In this document: positions 1-5,403 of the stretch, one piece after another
How the letters are laid out: each line of letters starts with the position of its first letter
Position numbering within the stretch: the stretch's first letter is position 1
Source: Pirellulaceae bacterium
GTDB lineage: Bacteria; Planctomycetota; Planctomycetia; Pirellulales; Pirellulaceae
Assembly (NCBI GenBank): GCA_020846515.1
Contig: JADLDX010000813.1
Location: 1-8,076, forward strand
Length of the DNA stretch: 8,076 nt
Direction: 5' to 3'
Position numbers and translations under genes: made by a program
Notes under the pieces: generated by a model
Seen by the model: the letters and a program-made list of their open reading frames with translations, nothing else
What the model was told of the DNA's origin: nothing
The model's database searches: none

Positions 1-273
1 AAAGCGGTCATGCAGTTCCATTTTTCCATTCGCAGCAACGTACCCGCTTTGGATGGCCAGACAGGCGGCATCACCGCTGTGGCACCGCCGCTGGAGAGTG
101 TGAACAAGCCTACGGCGAAACATCCCAACTGGTGGGCGGATAATCTGGCACCCGAAGTTGCTGAAGGCCCGCACCACGGAGCCAAGTCGGTCAGCCAATG
201 GCGACTGGAGTTCCTACACGATTTTGCGCAGCGCATGGCGCGCTGCGCCAAGGCAGCACCTGCCAATCCATAA
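1..273 (+). CDS. C-terminal part of an unrecognised protein
   Basis: The reading frame is open from the first base (Lys-Ala-Val-Met...) and ends with TAA at 271-273, so the window holds about 90 C-terminal residues of a longer protein. The ATG at 10 is probably an internal methionine. Visible features are a Gly/Pro-rich stretch (DGQTGGITAVAPP), a Trp pair in HPNWWAD, a His pair in EGPHHGAK, and a probable terminal helix (WRLEFLHDFAQRMARCAK). I do not recognise the family and see no catalytic motif I can name. The gene converges on the AraC-type regulator, with only 15 bases between stop codons. It is not part of the sugar operon on the far side of the regulator. That it is coding is likely; its function is unknown. 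Confidence 0.6.
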   Translation, partial: KAVMQFHFSIRSNVPALDGQTGGITAVAPPLESVNKPTAKHPNWWADNLAPEVAEGPHHGAKSVSQWRLEFLHDFAQRMARCAKAAPANP

Positions 274-287
274 GCACTTGTCAGTGC
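274..287. terminator. Possible small bidirectional terminator hairpin
   Basis: GCACT-TGTC-AGTGC forms a perfect 5-base stem with a 4-base loop, exactly in the 15-base gap between two convergent stop codons. The location suits a bidirectional terminator. However, the stem is short and no T-run follows on either strand, so a chance hairpin is nearly as likely. Confidence 0.25.
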
Positions 288-288
288 C

Positions 289-1116
289 CTACCGATTGTT
301 TTTATACGTCTTGCGGTAGTCTCTGGGTGAGCAGCCACACGCTTCTTTAAAGGCTTCGTTGAAACGGCTCAGGCTTTGAAACCCCGACTCCATGGCGATA
401 TTGAGAATGGCCTCGTCGGTTGTAACCAGCAGGCGCTGAGCGTGGGTGATGCGATGCTGGACGATGAAGGCGGTCATCGTTGTGCCAAATGTCGTGCGAA
501 AGAGATTCATGGCGTAGTTCGGCTGCAAGTCGTTGGCCTCTGCAATCGACTCGGACGTCAACGGATGTTGGTAGTTCTGGGCAATAAAGCAGGCGAGTTG
601 ATCAGCCCGCGAGAGCGATGGTTGTGGACTAGTGGTTTGGTCGTTGGAGATTCTTTGGGACAACCGCATCAACCTGGCTCTTAACTCGAGCTGCGCGGCC
701 CGCTCCAGGATCGGGACTGACGTTCTTAAGTCGCGTTCCCAGCGGCGAAAACTGGCTTCATCAACCGTATCCATTTCGATATCAATCAAGAGTTCGCCGG
801 TCAGAACTCGATTGACAATTTTTCGATCAATGCCGGATCTCAAGAATTCCGTCAGTGGAATCGTTGCCACGTAATAGGGCGTCTCGCCCTCAAATTCAAC
901 GATTTGATGAGGCACTGCCGCCCAGAAGATACCCACCGATCCAGCTGCAATCGTGGTGCGGCGACCACCTAACAAGTAGGTAATCGAACCTGCCGTCAGC
1001 AGATTCAATTCTATCTCGTTGTGCCTGTCCGGTCTGGGCATGCAGTGCGGTACCCACTGCTCGCAGGTAAAACCGTACGGCGAGAACTCAGGACGTTTGG
1101 TGTCAAATGTCTTCAT
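289..1116 (-). CDS. AraC/XylS-family regulator, MelR-like
   Basis: This is a 275-residue transcription factor with an N-terminal cupin-type sugar-sensing domain (about residues 20-120) and a C-terminal double helix-turn-helix domain (about 173-272). The segments HNEIELNLLTAG, VGIFWAAVPHQI and LQPNYAMNLFRTTFG closely parallel what I recall of E. coli MelR. The second helix-turn-helix carries the family signature (ILNIAMESGFQSLSRFNEAFKEACGCSPRDYRK). The frame extends upstream to a GTG at 1227, adding 37 residues. I chose the ATG at 1116 because the longer start lies inside a palindromic intergenic repeat, because the extension looks unlike a protein domain, and because 275 residues fits the family. 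No Shine-Dalgarno site is visible at either start. The gene is divergent from the rbs-type cluster, so it is the best candidate for its ligand-dependent activator. MelR senses melibiose; the ligand here is unknown and may be a pentose or a polyol. Confidence 0.9.
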   Translation of the reverse strand: MKTFDTKRPEFSPYGFTCEQWVPHCMPRPDRHNEIELNLLTAGSITYLLGGRRTTIAAGSVGIFWAAVPHQIVEFEGETPYYVATIPLTEFLRSGIDRKIVNRVLTGELLIDIEMDTVDEASFRRWERDLRTSVPILERAAQLELRARLMRLSQRISNDQTTSPQPSLSRADQLACFIAQNYQHPLTSESIAEANDLQPNYAMNLFRTTFGTTMTAFIVQHRITHAQRLLVTTDEAILNIAMESGFQSLSRFNEAFKEACGCSPRDYRKTYKNNR

Positions 1117-1122
1117 TGAAAA

Positions 1123-1154
1123 TAGGATACCGTGACTTAAACCACCAAAACAGA
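1123..1154. repeat. 17-base direct repeat, copy 1
   Basis: TAGGATACCGTGACTTA at 1123-1139 recurs exactly at 1282-1298. After eight unrelated bases, both copies also share AAAACAGA at identical spacing (1147-1154 and 1306-1313). The copies are offset by 159 bases. This copy ends seven bases upstream of the chosen regulator start codon. It may be a regulator binding site (AraC-family proteins bind direct repeats), a duplication scar, or a fragment of a genomic repeat. The sequence alone does not decide. Confidence 0.75.
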
Positions 1155-1180
1155 TGGATTCGAAGATTACATCAAACTGC

Positions 1181-1247
1181 GTAGCCACCGTCGCCAGACG
1201 GTGGACTGGGCTGGAGGCGAAATCCACCGCTTGGCAGCGGTGGCTAC
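1181..1247. repeat. 67-base double-hairpin palindromic repeat
   Basis: The outer arms GTAGCCACCG (1181-1190) and CGGTGGCTAC (1238-1247) are perfect 10-base inverted repeats. Nested within are two hairpins of the same design: 1185-1192 pairs with 1197-1204 (CCACCGTC/GACGGTGG, loop GCCA), and 1224-1231 pairs with 1236-1243 (CCACCGCT/AGCGGTGG, loop TGGC). This architecture is typical of REP-like or small non-autonomous repeat elements. It overlaps the alternative GTG start of the regulator at 1227, which argues against that start. Confidence 0.8.
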
Positions 1248-1250
1248 CAG

Positions 1251-1269
1251 GTGACGCTGTCCAATTAGG
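1251..1269 (-). repeat. Solitary copy of the MITE-like terminal repeat
   Basis: The reverse complement of this segment (CCTAATTGGACAGCGTCAC) matches the left end of the element at 1367-1519 (CCTAACTGGACAGCGCCAC, 1369-1387) at 17 of 19 positions. It lies in inverted orientation to that end, so 1251-1387 is itself bounded by inverted repeats. It may be the remnant of another element copy or a solo end. Confidence 0.65.
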
Positions 1270-1281
1270 TTGCCTCGACCT

Positions 1282-1313
1282 TAGGATACCGTGACTTATT
1301 CCTGGAAAACAGA
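1282..1313. repeat. 17-base direct repeat, copy 2
   Basis: This is an exact second copy of TAGGATACCGTGACTTA (1282-1298) with the trailing AAAACAGA at 1306-1313. Together with copy 1 it flanks the 67-base palindrome and the solitary terminal-repeat copy. The 159-base offset is close to a whole number of B-DNA turns (about 15.1), which would allow looping if a protein binds both. That is speculation. Confidence 0.75.
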
Positions 1314-1332
1314 GTGACTCTCGGTTTTCAGG
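1301..1332. repeat. Imperfect hairpin overlapping direct repeat copy 2
   Basis: CCTG-AAAAC-AGAG at 1301-1314 pairs with CTCT-GTTTT-CAGG at 1318-1332 around a TGA loop. There is a bulged G at 1305 and two bulged bases at 1322-1323. No T-run follows, so it does not look like an intrinsic terminator. It is more likely part of the repeat-derived material filling this spacer. Confidence 0.45.
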
Positions 1333-1366
1333 TGGCTAAACTCTGCTCTCCAGCCAAGCCTTGTTC

Positions 1367-1519
1367 TGCCTAACTGGACAGCGCCACTTTGAATCGAATT
1401 CGCAGTGATTCGCTGCTATTTCTCAGATACTACCCGTATTGGCGTTAGCCACGATTTACGCAGAAAAACCGGGGCTAACGCCCAGCGGCTGATTCAAAGT
1501 GGCGCTGTCCAACTAAGCA
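1367..1519. mobile_element. MITE-like element with terminal inverted repeats
   Basis: Bases 1367-1395 and the reverse complement of 1491-1519 match at 26 of 29 positions. The inner 21 bases are a perfect match (1375-1395 against 1491-1511, core GGACAGCGCCACTTTG). The element is about 153 bases, with no coding capacity and an inner palindrome. TA dinucleotides lie near both ends (1371-1372 and 1514-1515), which would fit TA-targeting IS630/Tc1-type transposases, but a target duplication cannot be fixed with confidence. It sits just upstream of the ribokinase gene, so it could carry or disrupt promoter elements. I see no related transposase in the window. Confidence 0.7.
1441..1482. repeat. Inner palindrome of the MITE-like element
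   Basis: GGCGTTAGCC (1441-1450) and GGCTAACGCC (1473-1482) form a perfect 10-base stem with a 22-base loop in the middle of the MITE-like element. With the outer inverted repeats, the whole element could fold into a long nested hairpin. The loop is A-rich (CAGAAAAACC). No T-run follows, so an intrinsic terminator is not supported. Confidence 0.7.
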
Positions 1520-1597
1520 TCGGTTTGCTATGAACGTTTGCCAAGCGACAGGCGGCAGCTATCACCTAAACGATATCCCTTGAGCACTGCAGTCCCT

Positions 1598-2548
1598 ATG
1601 CCCCATCGAAGTCGAATTTGTGTCCTTGGTTCTGCAAACGTTGATTTAACTTTCCGTACTCCCAGGTTTCCCCAAGCCGGTGAAACGTTGACCGGACGTT
1701 CGATGCATCAAGGCATGGGGGGCAAAGGTGCGAATCAAGCGGTGGCCGCTGCCAGGCTTGGGGCTGACGTCACGTTGGTCGCCTGTGTGGGCCATGACGC
1801 GTTTGGGGCTGAAGCTATCGGTCAATATGAGATGGAAGGCATACAAACAGAGTTCATTCGGCGCGTAGCGAATCAGCCGACCGGAACGGCCGCGATCGTT
1901 GTCGACGATCAAGCAGAGAACTTCATTATTGTTATACCCGGTGCCAACGCAGCCATGACGCCGGCCGACGTCCGGAACGCCGCGAAAGCCATCGAGCGAG
2001 CTGATGTTGTGGTCTGCCAACTTGAAACCCCAGTGGCGGTTGCCATCGAAGCCTTTCGTATGGCCAGGGAGGTTGGTAAGTGCACGATATTAACTCCATC
2101 TCCCATGCGACGATTACCCGACGATCTACTCCAGCTTTGCGATGTGTGCGTACCGAATCGAACTGAGATTGAACACTTGGTCGGACACACAATCAACACC
2201 GATCAAGATGCACAGCAAGCTGCCAAATTACTCATGGCGAAAGGCGTCAAGGCGGTTGCCCTAACCATGGGTAGCGAGGGCGCATACATTGTTGACCATT
2301 GTGAATCGACACAGGTCCCTGTGATGAAAGTTGACGCCGTGGATACAACAGGCGCCGGCGATGCTTTCTCCGCCGCGTTGGCAGTATGGCTGGGCGAAGG
2401 TTTATCCTTGCATGAAGCTGCTCAGCGCGCCAGCGTAGTCGCTGCACTTACCGTTACACGCATCGGCACGCAGGCGGCATTTCCGGTTCGCCAGGAAGTC
2501 GACGATCTTTATCGCGCCAACTCGATCACCCAATCAGCCAATCGTTGA
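1598..2548 (+). CDS. rbsK: Ribokinase (PfkB family)
   Basis: This predicted cytoplasmic enzyme phosphorylates D-ribose with ATP to ribose 5-phosphate, feeding the pentose phosphate pathway. The 316-residue product is close to the ~309 residues of E. coli RbsK. It opens with the sugar-binding strand ICVLGSANVDLTFR and has PfkB signature 1 (GGKGANQAVAAARLGA, from residue 41). The mid-protein motif VPNRTEIE (about 186-192) corresponds to the family's PNxTE. Signature 2, DTTGAGDAF (249-257), contains the catalytic base Asp255 and the anion hole. A TTG at 1538 would add 20 residues, but these precede the conserved first strand and look non-homologous, so I prefer the ATG at 1598. Neither start has a good ribosome binding site. 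It is the first gene of the cluster, 90 bases ahead of the dehydrogenase. Other PfkB sugar kinases cannot be fully excluded, but the rbs context supports ribose. Confidence 0.92.
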   Translation: MPHRSRICVLGSANVDLTFRTPRFPQAGETLTGRSMHQGMGGKGANQAVAAARLGADVTLVACVGHDAFGAEAIGQYEMEGIQTEFIRRVANQPTGTAAIVVDDQAENFIIVIPGANAAMTPADVRNAAKAIERADVVVCQLETPVAVAIEAFRMAREVGKCTILTPSPMRRLPDDLLQLCDVCVPNRTEIEHLVGHTINTDQDAQQAAKLLMAKGVKAVALTMGSEGAYIVDHCESTQVPVMKVDAVDTTGAGDAFSAALAVWLGEGLSLHEAAQRASVVAALTVTRIGTQAAFPVRQEVDDLYRANSITQSANR

Positions 2549-2638
2549 GACAAACGGCTTAACGGTGCAGTCCCAGCACAAATCCACCACGTACATCGAG
2601 ACCTTCATTTTGTTCTTTGCAGGAACTGACATTTAATC

Positions 2639-3805
2639 ATGCAGACCAATCCAGCGACAGTCCGAGCCGTGGCGATGACGGCTCCTGGCAAAACCGAAAT
2701 GCGTACCTTTCCCTATCCCAAGATGGATCACGACTCGGCGATTCTCAAAGTCGAGATGTCGGGCATCTGCGGAACAGACCGCCATATTTTTAAAGGCGAA
2801 GCGACTGAGCTGCGCGGCAAATCGATCTACCCGTATATCGGCGGCCACGAAGTCATTGGCTCCATCGTCGAAATTGGGGACAACGCGGCCCGAGTCATGG
2901 ACTATGACGGCCAACTTCTGTCGCCTGGTGATCGAGTCGCGATTGCTGTCGAGGTAAATTGCGGCGAGTGTTGGTATTGCCGCAATCAATACAACAATAC
3001 AACCTGCGACAACCAGATCCAAGCTTACGGCTTGCATCCCAATGCCGATACGCCACCGTTCCTGCGTGGCGGATTTGGCGAGTACATGTACATTCGCCCA
3101 CGCACGCAACTGTTCAAGATCCCTGTGCAGATGGCTACCGATGTGGCTGTTTTCGTTGAGGAAATGGCCGTTGCCTTCCACTCAATTGGTCGCGCGAGCG
3201 TTCCCTTCGCTCCCGTAAACGAAGGCTTCGGGCCAGGCATGTCAGTGGCTGTTCTGGGTAATGGTCCTCTGGGAATTCTGCACGGCGTCATGGCGCGGAT
3301 TCATGGCGCGGGCTTGTCGATCGCCACAGATCTGTCCGATCTGCGTCTGGGTGTCGCCAAAAAACTATACGCGGATGTGACGATGAACGCATCCAAAATT
3401 GATATCGAAGAACGCATTGGTCGTGTCAAGGAAATGACCGAAGGAGTTGGCCCTGACTTGGTCATCGAGTCGGCTGGTGAACCTGAAGCCTTCGTGGAAG
3501 CGCTGCGAATGGTGCGAAAAGGCGGTACTGTGATTGAAGTCGGCAACTGGGTAGATTTACAGAAAGTGGTTCCACTGGACGTGATGCGCCACATCTGTTC
3601 CAAAAACCTGCATATTCACTCCGTCTTCCATTGTGGCACAAATTGGCGCCCCGTCCTAAAGGTCCTGCAACAACAGTCCAATCGCTACGACTTCCCTGCC
3701 CTGATTTCGCACCGCTTCAGTCTCGACGAACTGGTAACGCAATTCGGTACCGTTACCGACTTTGACAAGTGTGTCAAAATTGAAGTTGTACCGCATAAAG
3801 CATAG
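2639..3805 (+). CDS. Zinc-dependent medium-chain alcohol/polyol dehydrogenase
   Basis: This 388-residue MDR-superfamily oxidoreductase should oxidise an alcohol or polyol with NAD(P). The GroES-like catalytic domain carries the zinc ligand Cys44 (GICGTDRH) and His70-Glu71 (GGHEVIG). The structural zinc lobe has Cys108, Cys111, Cys114 and Cys123, a CX2CX2CX8C pattern one residue longer than the common CX7C. Glu174/175 in VEEMAVAFHS suits the other catalytic zinc ligand. The Rossmann domain has GNGPLG (207-212), and Asp231 at the end of the next strand suggests NAD rather than NADP. The substrate is unknown. Sorbitol/iditol- and threonine-dehydrogenase-like members share these motifs. It lies between rbsK and rbsD with short gaps (90 and 58 bases), so it is probably co-transcribed and acts on a pentose, pentitol or related sugar alcohol. 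It is not part of the classical E. coli rbs operon. Confidence 0.85.
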   Translation: MQTNPATVRAVAMTAPGKTEMRTFPYPKMDHDSAILKVEMSGICGTDRHIFKGEATELRGKSIYPYIGGHEVIGSIVEIGDNAARVMDYDGQLLSPGDRVAIAVEVNCGECWYCRNQYNNTTCDNQIQAYGLHPNADTPPFLRGGFGEYMYIRPRTQLFKIPVQMATDVAVFVEEMAVAFHSIGRASVPFAPVNEGFGPGMSVAVLGNGPLGILHGVMARIHGAGLSIATDLSDLRLGVAKKLYADVTMNASKIDIEERIGRVKEMTEGVGPDLVIESAGEPEAFVEALRMVRKGGTVIEVGNWVDLQKVVPLDVMRHICSKNLHIHSVFHCGTNWRPVLKVLQQQSNRYDFPALISHRFSLDELVTQFGTVTDFDKCVKIEVVPHKA

Positions 3806-3863
3806 TTGATCTGCGGATGATCACACGCTGACTAGTTCTTATCTTTGATGAGCCTCACGTCCT

Positions 3864-4256
3864 ATGAAACGCACGCGATTGCTCAACAGCGAACTGAGCT
3901 ATGAGATCGCTCGGATCGGTCATACCGCTTCGATTACCTTGTGTGACGCTGGATTGCACTCGTTTAACAGTCAGCCGCAGGCGTACTCGATGCCAACGCT
4001 GATTAAGAATCTAGAAGTTTTGCTCAGCGAAATGATGGTTGAGGAAATCATAATAGCCAGCGAGATCCATGAGAAAAACGAACCAATCTTCCAGATGCTC
4101 TTAAGCGTCTTCGAACAACATCGCATGCAGTCACGGGTGACCGAAGTCCCGCATGAAGAGTTTAAGCGACTGACCGGCGAGAGCCGTGTCATCGTGCGTA
4201 CCGGTGAGTGCACACCGTACGCGAACGTGATACTAAAATCAGGCGTAGTGTTTTAA
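3864..4256 (+). CDS. rbsD: D-ribose pyranase
   Basis: RbsD converts beta-ribopyranose to beta-ribofuranose, the form used by ribokinase. The 130-residue product matches the family from end to end: the start MKRTRLLNSELSYEIARIGHT, CDAGL (27-31), EMMVEEIIIASEI (56-68), and the C-terminal signature RTGECTPYANVILKSGVVF. His20 and Asp28 match the catalytic pair as I recall it, and Tyr119/Asn121 sit where the family contacts sugar. Compared with E. coli RbsD from memory, the loop after CDAGL is about five residues shorter and lacks the usual IDxAL segment. Substrate preference could therefore be shifted, for example toward a FucU-like or other pentose role. The ATG at 3864 has only a weak upstream GAG. 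The next gene, rbsB, follows after 55 bases containing a hairpin. Confidence 0.93.
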   Translation: MKRTRLLNSELSYEIARIGHTASITLCDAGLHSFNSQPQAYSMPTLIKNLEVLLSEMMVEEIIIASEIHEKNEPIFQMLLSVFEQHRMQSRVTEVPHEEFKRLTGESRVIVRTGECTPYANVILKSGVVF

Positions 4257-4266
4257 GGTCGTGGAG

Positions 4267-4287
4267 GGGCAAGCCAGTCGCTTGTCC
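4267..4287 (+). promoter_or_regulatory. Hairpin between rbsD and rbsB
   Basis: GGGCAAGC (4267-4274) pairs with GCTTGTCC (4280-4287) around the loop CAGTC, with one G-U pair. No T-run follows, so it is not a standard terminator. Upstream of a binding-protein gene, such a hairpin could protect the 5' end of a processed transcript and raise RbsB output. That role is inferred from position only. Confidence 0.35.
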
Positions 4288-4300
4288 GACTAATTAAACA

Positions 4301-4308
4301 AGGCGAGG
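4301..4308 (+). promoter_or_regulatory. Shine-Dalgarno-like site supporting the rbsB start
   Basis: AGGCGAGG lies just before the ATG at 4312. The GAGG part is only three bases from the start, while the first AGG is eight bases away, giving a usable spacing. This is one of the few recognisable ribosome binding sites in the window. It supports the ATG at 4312, and hence translation through the palindromic repeats that follow. Confidence 0.5.
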
Positions 4309-4311
4309 TTT

Positions 4312-5403
4312 ATGTTTAGATTGCCTACAGTCGCCTTTCGCTCCGCGAAAGTAGCGGCGTTAAGAACGTTCGCGGAGCGAACGACGACAATTTTCGGAAC
4401 GTTCGCGGAGCGAACGACGACTGTGGTTATCCTACTGCTGGTCGGTTGTAATAACGTCGCGACAAACAGTGCGGATATCGCAAACAAAGATAACGCTGGT
4501 AGCACGAGTTCCCCAAACACCAATAGCCAGGACAAACCACAGCGGGTCGCCGTGATTATCTCGACGCTCAACAACCCCTGGTTCGTCGTGCTGGGCGAAA
4601 CGGCTCGCGATCGCACCCTGGAACTCGGTCTCCAAGCTACTCTGTTCGACTCGCAAAATGACACCGCTAAGGAAGCCGAGCACTTCGACAATGTGATTGC
4701 CGCCGGTTACTCAGCCATCATCTTCAATCCGACCGATGCCGATGGTTCGATCGCCAGTGTCAAGCGCGCCAAAGCTGCCGGCGTGCCGGTCTTCTGTATC
4801 GATCGCGAAATCAATGCCAACGATGCTGCCATGGCGCAGTTGCTTTCCGATAACTACTCCGGTTGCGTCGAACTGGGCAAGTACTTTGTGGAGAAGGTCG
4901 GCGATAAAGGGAAGTACATTGAACTGCTGGGTTTGGTCGGCGACAACAATACGTGGAATCGATCCAAGGGCTTTCACTCCGTGGTCGACCGCTACGAAGG
5001 TTTGAAGATGGCTGCCCAACAAAGCGCTGACTTCGATCGCAACAAAGCCCTCGAGGTCATGGAATCGCTCTTGCAGTCTCATGACGACATCAAGGCAGTT
5101 TTCTGTGGCAATGACGCCATGGCGATGGGCGCCTATCAAGCACTGCTGGCAGCGGGCAAAGCTGAAAAGGTGCAGGTCTTCGGCTACGACGGCTCAGAGG
5201 ACGTGATTCAATCCATCAGCCAAGGCAAGATCACAGCCACAGTGATGCAGTACCCGAAGCTCATGGCGAAAACGGCTGCCGAATATGCGCACCAATACCT
5301 GACCGCTGCCAAACGCGACTTTGAGCAGAAAATTCCGGTGAATGTCGACCTGGTCACCCAGGCGAACATCAGCGACTTCGCTGGCTACGGCAAGAAGGAG
5401 TGA
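4312..5403 (+). CDS. rbsB: Ribose ABC transporter substrate-binding lipoprotein
   Basis: This periplasmic binding protein (Peripla_BP_4 type, 363 residues) should deliver ribose to RbsC/RbsA. The signal region ends in a lipobox, LLVGC, with lipidation at Cys46, followed by a Ser/Asn/Thr-rich linker (47-76), so the protein is membrane-tethered. The binding domain begins near residue 77. The ribose contacts of E. coli RbsB, aligned from memory, are retained: Asn88 (N13), Phe91 (F16), Asp164 and Arg165 (D89/R90), Arg217 (R141), Phe241 (F164), Asn267 (N190), Asp293 (D215) and Gln313 (Q235). One stacking Phe (F15) is Trp90. This supports ribose or a near relative as ligand. The n-region is oddly long (about 37 residues) and contains a duplicated TFAERTTT encoded by palindromic repeats, leaving a short hydrophobic core (VVILLLVG). 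The stop overlaps the next gene by four bases. Confidence 0.93.
   Translation: MFRLPTVAFRSAKVAALRTFAERTTTIFGTFAERTTTVVILLLVGCNNVATNSADIANKDNAGSTSSPNTNSQDKPQRVAVIISTLNNPWFVVLGETARDRTLELGLQATLFDSQNDTAKEAEHFDNVIAAGYSAIIFNPTDADGSIASVKRAKAAGVPVFCIDREINANDAAMAQLLSDNYSGCVELGKYFVEKVGDKGKYIELLGLVGDNNTWNRSKGFHSVVDRYEGLKMAAQQSADFDRNKALEVMESLLQSHDDIKAVFCGNDAMAMGAYQALLAAGKAEKVQVFGYDGSEDVIQSISQGKITATVMQYPKLMAKTAAEYAHQYLTAAKRDFEQKIPVNVDLVTQANISDFAGYGKKE
4335..4421 (+). repeat. Three palindromic repeats inside the rbsB signal-peptide coding region
   Basis: Three hairpins with 7-base stems and 3-base loops occur within 87 bases. They are 4335-4351 (CTTTCGC-TCC-GCGAAAG), 4367-4383 and 4400-4416 (both CGTTCGC-GGA-GCGAACG). 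The first is an inverted variant of the other two. The second and third lie in identical 25-base segments (4364-4388 and 4397-4421) offset by 33 bases, which is eleven codons, so the frame is preserved and TFAERTTT is encoded twice (residues 19-26 and 30-37). The arrangement resembles palindromic elements that insert in coding sequence without breaking the frame, as described for Rickettsia. Membership in a planctomycete repeat family is my recollection only. Confidence 0.85.

Larger units (their letters stand above)
1117..1597. other. Divergent regulatory spacer filled with repeats, no gene seen
   Basis: These 481 bases separate the start codons of the divergent regulator and ribokinase and should hold the promoters for both. 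I find no coding frame with protein-like content and no convincing -35/-10 pair. About two thirds of the spacer can be assigned to repeats or palindromes, listed separately. What remains for conventional promoters is mainly 1140-1180, 1333-1366 and 1520-1597. A 17-codon frame from ATG 1530 has no ribosome binding site and no attenuator-like content. Confidence 0.7.

Noticed and set aside
376..684. Open plus-strand frames antisense to the AraC-type gene (376-684, 632-874)
   Set aside because: They are shadows of a well-supported minus-strand gene, with no domain-like content.
1117..1227. A 37-residue N-terminal extension of the AraC-type regulator from GTG 1227
   Set aside because: The GTG lies within a hairpin of the 67-base repeat and the extension is unlike regulator N-termini; ATG 1116 gives the usual length.
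1530..1583. A 17-codon frame upstream of rbsK as a possible leader peptide
   Set aside because: There is no ribosome binding site, no run of regulatory codons and no attenuator structure between it and rbsK.
2633..3181. A 182-codon minus-strand open frame antisense to the dehydrogenase
   Set aside because: The plus-strand protein has all family motifs; the antisense translation has no recognisable pattern and reflects GC-biased codon use.
3203..3232. A CCTTCG...CGAAGG hairpin inside the dehydrogenase gene
   Set aside because: It is a 6-base stem within normal coding sequence with a long loop and no related copy; probably chance.
4335..4421. A CRISPR array or ordinary tandem repeat at the spaced 25-base repeats
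   Set aside because: There are only two direct copies with an 8-base gap and they are in-frame coding sequence, so there is no repeat-spacer array.
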